A stretch of DNA of 64,000 bases. Origin: Sphingomonas sp. R-74633 (GTDB lineage Bacteria; Pseudomonadota; Alphaproteobacteria; Sphingomonadales; Sphingomonadaceae). Position 1 is the stretch's first letter. Every line of letters begins with the position of its first letter. Location: the NCBI RefSeq assembly GCF_013416555.1, contig NZ_JACCFG010000004.1, forward strand, positions 124,001 through 188,000, in the 5' to 3' direction. Both the position numbers and the translations under genes were made by a program. The notes below the pieces were generated by a model that saw only the letters and a program-made list of their open reading frames with translations, was not told where the DNA came from and ran no database searches. Positions 1 to 6,942 of the stretch are shown in pieces.

Positions 1-90
1 CAGGGCTATTATTTCGGCCGCCCCCTCCCCGTGCAGGAAGCGCGCGCACTCGCCGTCCGCCCGCGCGGCGGAGAGAGCGCGGCTGCGTGA
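1..90 (+). CDS. C-terminal end of an EAL-domain protein (partial)
   Basis: Only the last 29 codons and the TGA stop are in the window; the gene starts to the left. The frame opens with QGYYFGRPLP, the usual ending of EAL-domain cyclic-di-GMP phosphodiesterases, where the last helix and strand of the barrel carry a G-Y-x-F-G-x-P signature. A short low-complexity Ala/Arg tail follows. The catalytic residues are outside the window, so activity cannot be judged, nor whether a GGDEF domain precedes the EAL domain. Confidence 0.6.
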   Translation, partial: QGYYFGRPLPVQEARALAVRPRGGESAAA

Positions 91-110
91 AAAAGGCTGG
101 CGGAACTGGC

Positions 111-139
111 TTGCCCCGGCCGCCAGTCCCCGCTAGAGC
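111..139 (+). promoter_or_regulatory. Probable promoter of the tRNA-Trp gene
   Basis: TTGCCC (111-116) and TAGAGC (134-139) are 17 bp apart and lie 12 bp before the mature tRNA start, as expected for a housekeeping sigma-70 type promoter. Both boxes deviate from consensus, so this rests mainly on spacing and position. Confidence 0.35.
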
Positions 140-151
140 CACCCACCGCAC

Positions 152-228
152 AGGGGCGTAGCTCAGCTGGTTAGAGCGTCGGTCTCCAAAACCGAAGGCC
201 CTCGGTTCGAATCCGAGCGCCCCTGCCA
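152..228 (+). tRNA. tRNA-Trp (CCA anticodon)
   Basis: A complete cloverleaf can be folded. The acceptor stem AGGGGCG pairs with CGCCCCT, followed by discriminator G and an encoded CCA (226-228). The D arm contains AGCTGGTTAGA. The anticodon stem TCGGT/ACCGA encloses loop CTCCAAA with anticodon CCA at 186-188. The T arm has the canonical GGTTCGAATCC. The anticodon reads UGG codons. Confidence 0.97.
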
Positions 229-305
229 TTGCGATATTTTTCAAGAACTTAGAGAACAAACCGGCGAGACTGACCCTCGCCGCCGCGGATCCGCGCCCGC
301 TCGTC

Positions 306-354
306 AAAAAAACGGCCAGGCAGCCGGGCGCATGTGCGCCCCGGCATACCCGGC
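306..354 (-). terminator. Intrinsic terminator after the sulfatase at 375-2030
   Basis: Read on the minus strand, a long GC-rich hairpin has an outer stem of about 9 bp (GGCCGGGTA with TGCCTGGCC, two wobble pairs). Its inner stem is nearly perfect around the loop ACAT. It runs straight into seven T residues (306-312 on plus). It lies about 20 bases after the stop codon and closes the ECF-FecR-receptor-sulfatase operon. Confidence 0.85.
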
Positions 355-374
355 CATCCTGCCCGAAAGGGCGA

Positions 375-2030
375 TCAGGGAATGAACGCAGCCGGTGCGG
401 TGCCGTGGCGGAACGGCGTGTACCAGTTGTGCGGGCGCGCCCATTTGGTGTGGTATTTCTGGTTCTGCGGGCCGGTCGGCAGGCTGTCCTGGTTGCGGAT
501 CGTCCACATCGCCAGTTCTGCCATCAGCCTTGCCTGGGCAGCGGCGGCCTTGGGCGCGTTGAACAGGTTCTTCAGCTCATGCGGATCGCGGCTCAGGTCG
601 TAGAGTTGGCCATAGCCCATCATGTCGTAGATGAGCTTCCACTCGCCCATCCGGACCATTTGCGCATTGCCGCTCTGCGTCACGCCATCGAGCTCGTCCC
701 AATGGCCGCCGCCACCGCGGGCAGTGGACACCGGCACATTGTCCGACGCCTCGTAATAGAGGCCGCCGAGCCCGACCTGCGAGACGATGCTGCGAAACTC
801 CTCGGCCGGGAAATCCTCGCCGCGCAGGAGCGGCAACAGGCTGCGGCCCTGCACGCCCGGGGGGATCTCGGCGCCCATTGCCTCGCACAGCGTCGGCATG
901 ACATCGGCCATCGAGACGAAGGCGGTCTTCTCGAGCCCGGGCTTCGGCTTGATGCCCGGCCCGGTCCAGGTCATCGGGATGTGCGTCAGGTCCTCGGGCA
1001 GGCCGACGCCCTTTCGCGCCAGACCATAGTCCATCAGGTAATCGCCATGATCGGCGACACGGACGATGATCGTGTTCTCGAGGAGCCCCGCCCCCTGCAT
1101 GAAATCGAGCATCCGCTTGATCTGGTCGTCGACCATTCGCAGCGCGCCGAGATAGTTGGACACGTAGCGGCGCCATTGTTTCTCGGTATCGGGGAAACCG
1201 TCCTTCGCCAGCCGATCGAGCCACTGCGCGCGGTATCCGAGCTGCGGGATTACCTCCGGGCCAGCCGCGCGAGGCGGCAGCTTGTCAGGCGGGAACATGT
1301 CCCAATAGGGCGCCGGCACCTGCTCGGGATCGTGCGGCTCGGGAAAGGAGACCTGCAGGAAGAACGGGCTGCCATTGCCGCCGCGCATGAAGTCGAGCGC
1401 GTCGGAGACGATGCGATAGGGAAGCTGGGTCTCGACCGGGAACGGCGCCGGCTCGAGCGCGACGTTGAAGTCGAGCCCCTTCAGCCACTTTTCGAATTCG
1501 GCCTGTTGCGACGTCATGCCCGCCTTCGGGCCGCCCTCATGCGAATAGTCGCGGAAGACGTCGACGTCCTTGGCCTTCAGATAGGTGTGGTTCTTGCCGC
1601 ACAGGCCGGTGCGATAGCCCTGGGCGCGCGCGACCTGGTAGATGTCCTTGTCGAAGAAGGCGTCCTCGGCGACGAGGTTCATGCGGACGCGGTGCGCTTG
1701 CGGCCAGCGGCCGGTGAGCATCGAGATGCGGCTCGGCACGCAGGCAGGGATGGTGCAATAGGCCCGGGCAAAGTCCACGCCGCGCGCGGCCAGCGCGTCG
1801 GCGGTCGGCATGGTATCGAGCGGGAAGCCGGACTTTTTGGTGAGCCCCGCGCGGGTCTGGTCGCTGATCAGCAGGATGATGTTGGGATTCGACGGACTCG
1901 CCGCCCCCGCCGGGCGGGGCGCGGCCGACGGCGCCGCGGCCCATTGTGCCTGTGCCGTCGCGGCACCCCCGGCCATTGCCGTGGAGAGCACCGCGCCCGA
2001 CGCGCCCTTCAGAAACTGGCGCCGCTTCAT
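375..2030 (-). CDS. Tat-exported type I (S1) sulfatase
   Basis: Predicted sulfate-ester hydrolase of 551 aa. The N-terminus MKRRQFLKGAS is a twin-arginine signal, so the enzyme probably folds in the cytoplasm before export. The formylglycine site is C97-V-P-S-R101, a textbook C-x-P-S-R motif whose Cys is matured to formylglycine. The first metal motif reads S-D-Q (D57) rather than the commoner D-D, as in choline-sulfatase-like and some GAG-sulfatase-like members. A second metal region is DHGD. ATG at 2030 has an AAAGG Shine-Dalgarno sequence. It is the last gene of the operon, 36 bp after the TonB receptor, so it probably desulfates the glycan that receptor senses and imports. The exact substrate cannot be read from sequence. 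Confidence 0.9.
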   Translation of the reverse strand: MKRRQFLKGASGAVLSTAMAGGAATAQAQWAAAPSAAPRPAGAASPSNPNIILLISDQTRAGLTKKSGFPLDTMPTADALAARGVDFARAYCTIPACVPSRISMLTGRWPQAHRVRMNLVAEDAFFDKDIYQVARAQGYRTGLCGKNHTYLKAKDVDVFRDYSHEGGPKAGMTSQQAEFEKWLKGLDFNVALEPAPFPVETQLPYRIVSDALDFMRGGNGSPFFLQVSFPEPHDPEQVPAPYWDMFPPDKLPPRAAGPEVIPQLGYRAQWLDRLAKDGFPDTEKQWRRYVSNYLGALRMVDDQIKRMLDFMQGAGLLENTIIVRVADHGDYLMDYGLARKGVGLPEDLTHIPMTWTGPGIKPKPGLEKTAFVSMADVMPTLCEAMGAEIPPGVQGRSLLPLLRGEDFPAEEFRSIVSQVGLGGLYYEASDNVPVSTARGGGGHWDELDGVTQSGNAQMVRMGEWKLIYDMMGYGQLYDLSRDPHELKNLFNAPKAAAAQARLMAELAMWTIRNQDSLPTGPQNQKYHTKWARPHNWYTPFRHGTAPAAFIP

Positions 2031-2066
2031 ATCATCTGCCTTTCAAGTTCAGGGTCTTGACCAACT

Positions 2067-5000
2067 TCAGAAGCGCACGCGGACGCCAACCGAGTAGGTC
2101 GTCTCGTCGCCATAGACGAGCTGGTTGAGATAGGTTTGTCCGAGATATTGCTTGGTCTTGGTGCGCGTGATGTTCGTGCCGCCCACATCGAGATGGAAGG
2201 CCGAGTTCACGTCATAGCCGATGCTGAAATCGAGCCGCCCGGCGGGGCGGACATAGATCAGCTGGGTCGGGATGTAGACGTCGTTGATCCGTGCCGCGTC
2301 GATCGGGCGCAGCGAGACCGCGCCGCTATTGTCGCCCGTATAATATTTGGAGCGGAAGGTGTAGATCAGCCGGCCGCTCAGCCCGTATTTGTCGTAGAGC
2401 GCGCCGAGCGTGTAATTATACTTGGACACGCCCTGCAGCTCATAGCCGGCCAGCGGATCGTTGCCGCCGATCTTCGAGTCCGCATAGGTGAATGCGCCCT
2501 GCACGCCGATGCCAGACAGCGGACCGGGCAGGAAATCGAAGAAATATTGCGCGCTGGTCTCGACGCCCTTCAGCGTCGCCTCACCGACGTTGCGCGGCGT
2601 GGTCAGCAGGAAGTTGCTGCCGTCGATTACTACCTGCGTCGACGAATTGACCACGCGGTTGCGGATCGTGCGGTAATAGCCGTTGACCGAGAACAGGCCG
2701 CCCTTGAAATAATATTCGGCGGTCGCGTCGAAGCTGTCGGACTTTTGCGACTTGAGGTTGGGATTGCCCGCCGAGGCCGTGTTGAGCAGGAAGATGTTGC
2801 CGACAAAGGTCAGCGACTGGGTCGGGTTGAGCGCTTCGAAGCCGGGCCGGCGCATCGAGCGCGAATAGTTGAAGCGGAGTTGGAAGCCGTCGGGCAGCTT
2901 CAGCCGCGCAGTGGCGCTGGGCAGCAGGTCGAAGTCGCTGGTGGTGGCGCTGACCGGTGCAATCGCCCCCGTGCCGTTCTTTGCATAGGTGCTGATCGTG
3001 CGATCGGTCTTGATCCCGCGCACGCCGACGACGCCGTCCAGCGTGACGCCGCTGCTGATATCGAGCTGATAGCTCGCCTGGACATAGCCGGCCAGCGTGC
3101 GCTCCGATGCGTCGAACTGGTGCGTCGGGTCGTAGTCCGGCGCGCGCAGCGGCAGGTGGAAGAGCGTCCGCAGCTCGTTGCGCCCGCGCTCGGACAGTAG
3201 ATAGTCCGGGTTCACGCCGACAAAGGATGCGCCGTCGTTGATGCCGAGCGAATAGCCGATCGTGCCGATGAAGTCCGATGAGACCGGAAGGCTCGACACC
3301 AGACAGGATGGCCTGCCCGTCTCGACATTGTTGCAACCGATGCCGCTGGTCGGATTGGTCTGCTGGACGTTGCGGTTGACCGCCTCGCGGTTCGCATAGC
3401 GAATGCCCGCCTGGATCTTGCGGAGGAACCCGCCAATCTCCTGCTCGCCGTCCAGCTTGGCCTGGAACAGCGATCCGGTCGACAGCGTGTAGTTCTGGTT
3501 GAACGCGTTGCGGATCGAGAGATTGGTGCTGCTCATCGGGATCGACGGATCGAGCGTGATCGAGGCGCCATCGTCGACATCGGTGTTCAGGTAAATGGTG
3601 CCGACCCGCTGGCCGACTTCCGCATTGACGTTCTCGTCATAGCTCCACGAGGTCTGGTAGCCGAGGTCGAGCGTTGCTTTGGTGCCGCCGCGATCGAACT
3701 TCACGCCGCCGGCGATCATCTTGTTCTTCTGGGTCAGCCGGTCCGACGACGAGTTCTGGTTGACGATGACATTGTGCAGCGTCGCGCTCTTGATGTTGCA
3801 CATGTTCTGGACGGTGAACGGCTGCAGCGACTTGGTGCCGTCCGCATTGTTGATGAGCTGCGGATTGGTGCCGTTGGCGTTGACGCGCGCCTGGAAACAC
3901 TCGTTGCTGCTGACGATATCGGTGATCGTCGTGCCGTTGTTGAACGGCTGCGGATTGAACCCGGCAAAGCCCGCGGTCGTCTGGAAATAGGTGTACAGAC
4001 CATCGGCATAGACCTGGACCGACGGCGTCGCCTGCCACTGGATCGCCGCGTTCATCTCGCCGCGCGTCACCGTGCCGACGTTCGGCATGTTGTTGATCAC
4101 CTGGGGGATCAGGAAGCCGGCCGGCCCGTTCAGCGGCGCGACGTTGGAGGCGCGGCGATCGCTCATGTTGAGCTGCCCGCGCTGGCTGTCGGCACGCGAC
4201 CAGCTGCCGTTGACCAGCACACCGATCTCGCCGATCCCGGTATCCGCCCTCGCCGACGCTAGCACGCCGATCTGCGGGCTGCTCTTGTGCAGGCGCGCCG
4301 CATAGTTCTGGCGCAGATTGACCGCCAGGATCGGCTTGTTGAAATCGAACGGCCGGTTGAGCTTGAGGTCGATCGCGCCGGCAACGCCGCCTTCGATCAG
4401 GTCGGCGGTCTGCGACTTGAAGACGTCGACACGCCCGAGCGCCTCGGCCGGTACGTCCTTCAGGTCGAAGCCGCGGCCCGTGGTGGTGAACACTTCGCGG
4501 CCGTTGAGCGTGGTGTTGATGTCGGTGAGGCCGCGGATGCTGACGCCGGAGAGCTCGTTGTTGCGGTCGGTCTGCACCTGGATGCCCGGCACGCGCTGCA
4601 GGGCGGCGGCGGTGGTCGGATCGGGCAGCTTGCCGATATCGGTGGCGACGATCGAGTCGACGACCTGGACGGCGTCGCGCTTCACTTCGGCGGCGCGGTT
4701 CAGCGACGAGCGGATGCCGTTCACGACGATCTCGGGCGCGGGCTCATCCTGCGGCGGGGTTTCGACGGGCTGCGCCTCCTGGCGCTCGGGGCGCGGCGCC
4801 GTGAGTGCCGCCGGCGTGGGCGCCGGTCGGGCTTCGGCACGCTGGATCGTCGTGATGCCGGTATTGGTCTCGCGTGCCTCGAGCCCGGTGCCATCGAGCA
4901 GCCGGCGCAGCGCGTCCGCGACGGTGAAGTTGCCGCGCACCGCGTTGGTGCGCTTGCCGCGCAGGTCGCGCGCGCTGGCGAGGAGCTGGATGCCGGCCTG

Positions 5001-5150
5001 CCGGGCGAAGGCCGGGATGCCCTGTGTCGCTTCCACGGTCGGCAGGTCGAAGCTTCGTACCGCGGCCTGGGCTGGCGCGGCGGCGGCGACGCAGACGATG
5101 GCGGCCGATGCGAGCAGCCGATGCGCACGAGAATAAGTGCAACCGTTCAT
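2067..5150 (-). CDS. TonB-dependent transducer with STN domain
   Basis: Outer-membrane receptor of 1027 aa. A Sec signal peptide (about residues 1-29, ending A-Q-A-A) is followed by an STN (secretin/TonB N-terminal) signalling domain at about 30-105. A Pro/Glu-rich linker, a plug domain (about 140-270, beginning EIVVNGIRSSL) and a 22-strand barrel ending in a C-terminal V-R-V-R-F follow. The STN domain and the adjacent FecR and ECF sigma genes identify it as a signal-transducing receptor that reports substrate binding to the anti-sigma factor. The plug and barrel resemble the receptor at 18148-21003, so they probably take related oligosaccharides. A strong AGGGAGAG ribosome-binding site precedes the ATG. 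The upstream block at 5199-5228 is a likely ECF promoter. Confidence 0.92.
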   Translation of the reverse strand: MNGCTYSRAHRLLASAAIVCVAAAAPAQAAVRSFDLPTVEATQGIPAFARQAGIQLLASARDLRGKRTNAVRGNFTVADALRRLLDGTGLEARETNTGITTIQRAEARPAPTPAALTAPRPERQEAQPVETPPQDEPAPEIVVNGIRSSLNRAAEVKRDAVQVVDSIVATDIGKLPDPTTAAALQRVPGIQVQTDRNNELSGVSIRGLTDINTTLNGREVFTTTGRGFDLKDVPAEALGRVDVFKSQTADLIEGGVAGAIDLKLNRPFDFNKPILAVNLRQNYAARLHKSSPQIGVLASARADTGIGEIGVLVNGSWSRADSQRGQLNMSDRRASNVAPLNGPAGFLIPQVINNMPNVGTVTRGEMNAAIQWQATPSVQVYADGLYTYFQTTAGFAGFNPQPFNNGTTITDIVSSNECFQARVNANGTNPQLINNADGTKSLQPFTVQNMCNIKSATLHNVIVNQNSSSDRLTQKNKMIAGGVKFDRGGTKATLDLGYQTSWSYDENVNAEVGQRVGTIYLNTDVDDGASITLDPSIPMSSTNLSIRNAFNQNYTLSTGSLFQAKLDGEQEIGGFLRKIQAGIRYANREAVNRNVQQTNPTSGIGCNNVETGRPSCLVSSLPVSSDFIGTIGYSLGINDGASFVGVNPDYLLSERGRNELRTLFHLPLRAPDYDPTHQFDASERTLAGYVQASYQLDISSGVTLDGVVGVRGIKTDRTISTYAKNGTGAIAPVSATTSDFDLLPSATARLKLPDGFQLRFNYSRSMRRPGFEALNPTQSLTFVGNIFLLNTASAGNPNLKSQKSDSFDATAEYYFKGGLFSVNGYYRTIRNRVVNSSTQVVIDGSNFLLTTPRNVGEATLKGVETSAQYFFDFLPGPLSGIGVQGAFTYADSKIGGNDPLAGYELQGVSKYNYTLGALYDKYGLSGRLIYTFRSKYYTGDNSGAVSLRPIDAARINDVYIPTQLIYVRPAGRLDFSIGYDVNSAFHLDVGGTNITRTKTKQYLGQTYLNQLVYGDETTYSVGVRVRF

Positions 5151-5198
5151 GGCATTTCTCTCCCTGGAGCCGCCATTCTTGTGTGCGGCATCATTGGG

Positions 5199-5228
5199 TA
5201 GATGCGTGGGCGCCGTGAATCCGACGCC
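5199..5228 (-). promoter_or_regulatory. Putative ECF sigma promoter of the TonB transducer
   Basis: This 30-bp block, TAGATGCGTGGGCGC-N6-TCCGACGCC on the plus strand, is repeated upstream of the sigma gene at 6799-6828 with identical spacing and 24 of 30 matching bases. Read leftward, GGCGTCGGA would be the -35 element and CGCATCTA the -10 element. It ends 48 bases before the receptor start codon. The repeat is seen directly; the promoter role is inferred. Confidence 0.6.
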
Positions 5229-5243
5229 GTGCTAATAAAAATA

Positions 5244-6200
5244 TTATAAATACATTTTTTCGATCCGGATAGTGTCGCCCTCGGTGACGACGCGCGCATC
5301 GACCATGGTTGCGACCGCCCGGGCGAAATTCTCCGGCTCGGTCGTCCGGAAATAGCCGACCAGCGGCTCTTCGCGCAGCTTCGGATCGCTGATCACCAGC
5401 TGGCGGACATTGTAGCGGTTGAGCTCCTCCGCGGCATAAGCGAGCGTCTCGCCGTCCAGCGCGAGCTCGCCCGAGCGCCAGGCCAGCGCGCGATCGATTT
5501 CCTGCGGCGCGGTGGCGACTTCGATCTCGGCGCGGATCGACGGCACGAACCCGCGCGAGCCAGCGGAGATGCGATGCGCCCGCGCTTCCTGCCCGACCAC
5601 CCAGGTTTCGATCGTGCCCTCGGTCACCAGAACCTCGGCACCCTTTTCGCGGCGCCGGACGGAAAAGGCAGTGCCAATCGCGCGCACGCGAATGTCGCCG
5701 ACCTCGACGACGAAGGGGCGCGCCTTGTCATGCGCGACGCGGAACCATGCCTCGCCGTCTTCCAGGCGGATCGTGCGCTGGTTCGCGATCATGTCGACCT
5801 GCATCCGCGTGCGCGTGTTGAGCGTGGCCAGCGATCCGTCCGCAAGCGGCACCCGCCGGAGTTCGCCAATGCCGGTATCCACGAGTTGGTCGCCACTGCG
5901 AAACCAGCCCAGCGCGACCAGCGCGGCGGCAAGGCCTCCGGCTCCGGCAAGAAGCGCACGGCGATGCGGCCGCCAGCCCCTGGCAACGTCCGGCTCGATT
6001 TCGTCCGCGGCCATCCCCGCCAACGCCCTGCCGCGGTCGAGATAGCTGAGCGTCGCCTGCGCGCGAAGAAGCGCACCGGCCCTTCCGGCCGACACCGACA
6101 GCCAGCTGTCGAGCGCCGCCTGCTCCGAAGCGTCGAGCGCATCCGCATCGAGCCGGATGGCCCAGCGCGCGGCGCCGTCTTCATCCGTTTCGATTTGCAT
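5244..6200 (-). CDS. FecR-family anti-sigma factor
   Basis: Inner-membrane sigma regulator of about 318 aa. An N-terminal DUF4880-like cytoplasmic part (WAIRLDA...EQAALDSWLS) precedes one transmembrane segment (A/G/L-rich, just before GWFRSGDQ). The FecR domain (V-D-T-G-I-G-E-L-R-R-V-P-L-A-D-G-S) and a C-terminal secretin-like STN-interacting part with LVGYFRTTEPENFARAV complete it. It should hold the ECF factor inactive until the STN domain of the receptor at 2067-5150 contacts it. The ATG at 6200 is preceded by AAGGAGAGG; an in-frame GTG at 6209 is equally compatible. The gene overlaps the end of the sigma gene by about 20 bases, so translation is probably coupled. Confidence 0.88.
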   Translation of the reverse strand: MQIETDEDGAARWAIRLDADALDASEQAALDSWLSVSAGRAGALLRAQATLSYLDRGRALAGMAADEIEPDVARGWRPHRRALLAGAGGLAAALVALGWFRSGDQLVDTGIGELRRVPLADGSLATLNTRTRMQVDMIANQRTIRLEDGEAWFRVAHDKARPFVVEVGDIRVRAIGTAFSVRRREKGAEVLVTEGTIETWVVGQEARAHRISAGSRGFVPSIRAEIEVATAPQEIDRALAWRSGELALDGETLAYAAEELNRYNVRQLVISDPKLREEPLVGYFRTTEPENFARAVATMVDARVVTEGDTIRIEKMYL

Positions 6201-6765
6201 CACGTCCACCCTCTCCTTGGCTGCGGGGCGAGGCGTCGATCGCGGCATCCTCGTTGGCGATCGCTTTCAGGATCAGCTTGAGTCCGCGCACCGCCTGCGC
6301 CTCGACGATATGTTCGGGCAGGTTCATGCGCTGGGCGATTTCCTTCTGGGGCAGGCCCTGGATGCGGCGCAGCTCGAATATCTCGCGGCAGCGATCGGGC
6401 AGCGCGGCGATCAGCCGGCGGACCCGCTCCAGTTCCAGCCGCGCGCTGGTCCGCCGCTCGGGCCCCGGATCGCCATCGGCGATGCTGAGCAACTCCATCT
6501 CGCTGATCCGGTCGATCCGCACGATCCGCTCGCGCCGCAGCCGCACGAGCACCGCCGTCTTCGCGGCCTGGAACAGATAGTTCCGGGGGTTGCGGATATG
6601 CGCGACGCTGCTCAGGCGCGCGATCGAGAGATAGGCATCCTGCACGATATCGTTGATCTCGTCCTGACTGGCCGACAGTCGGCCGAGCCAGGCACGCAAC
6701 GCCGCTTCATGCGGGACGATATTGCTCCCGACCCAGGCGACTATCTCGTCACGGCATTGGCCCAT
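6181..6765 (-). CDS. FecI-type ECF sigma factor
   Basis: Protein of 194 aa with sigma region 2 at about 15-85 (NDIVQDAYLSIAR, then the -10-reading helix with N-P-R-N-Y-L-F) and sigma region 4 at about 120-175 (L-P-D-R-C-R-E-I-F-E-L-R-R-I-Q-G-L-P-Q-K-E-I-A). It should direct transcription of the receptor-sulfatase genes and of itself. The frame stays open upstream to 7326, but that part has no sigma homology and would overlap the divergent gene at 6943. The ATG at 6765, with a GGGAGAGGG ribosome site, is therefore preferred. The promoter-like block at 6799-6828 lies 33 bases upstream. Confidence 0.9.
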   Translation of the reverse strand: MGQCRDEIVAWVGSNIVPHEAALRAWLGRLSASQDEINDIVQDAYLSIARLSSVAHIRNPRNYLFQAAKTAVLVRLRRERIVRIDRISEMELLSIADGDPGPERRTSARLELERVRRLIAALPDRCREIFELRRIQGLPQKEIAQRMNLPEHIVEAQAVRGLKLILKAIANEDAAIDASPRSQGEGGRDANRNG

Positions 6766-6798
6766 CGCCCTCTCCCGCGCTGTTGCGCTTATTCCGGA

Positions 6799-6828
6799 TA
6801 GATGCGCGGGCGCGGACTTTCCGACGCC
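6799..6828 (-). promoter_or_regulatory. Putative autoregulatory ECF promoter of the sigma gene
   Basis: Partner of the block at 5199-5228. The shared parts are TAGATGCG, GGGCGC and TCCGACGCC at the same distances. Its location just before the sigma start codon fits positive autoregulation, which is common in FecI-type systems. Confidence 0.6.
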
Positions 6829-6942
6829 CGGCGATCTTCCGCGCCACGAAATGCCGCTATTAGCACGAAGCAGATTGATCTGATAATTTGTTCGTGGAAG
6901 TATCGCGTCTAATCCATGCCAACGATAAAAGTGAGGATACCG

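Noticed and set aside
405..2060. 551-codon open frame on plus, antisense to the first sulfatase
   Set aside because: Arg/Ala-rich translation without domains; it mirrors a gene with a clear active site. High GC makes such shadows common.
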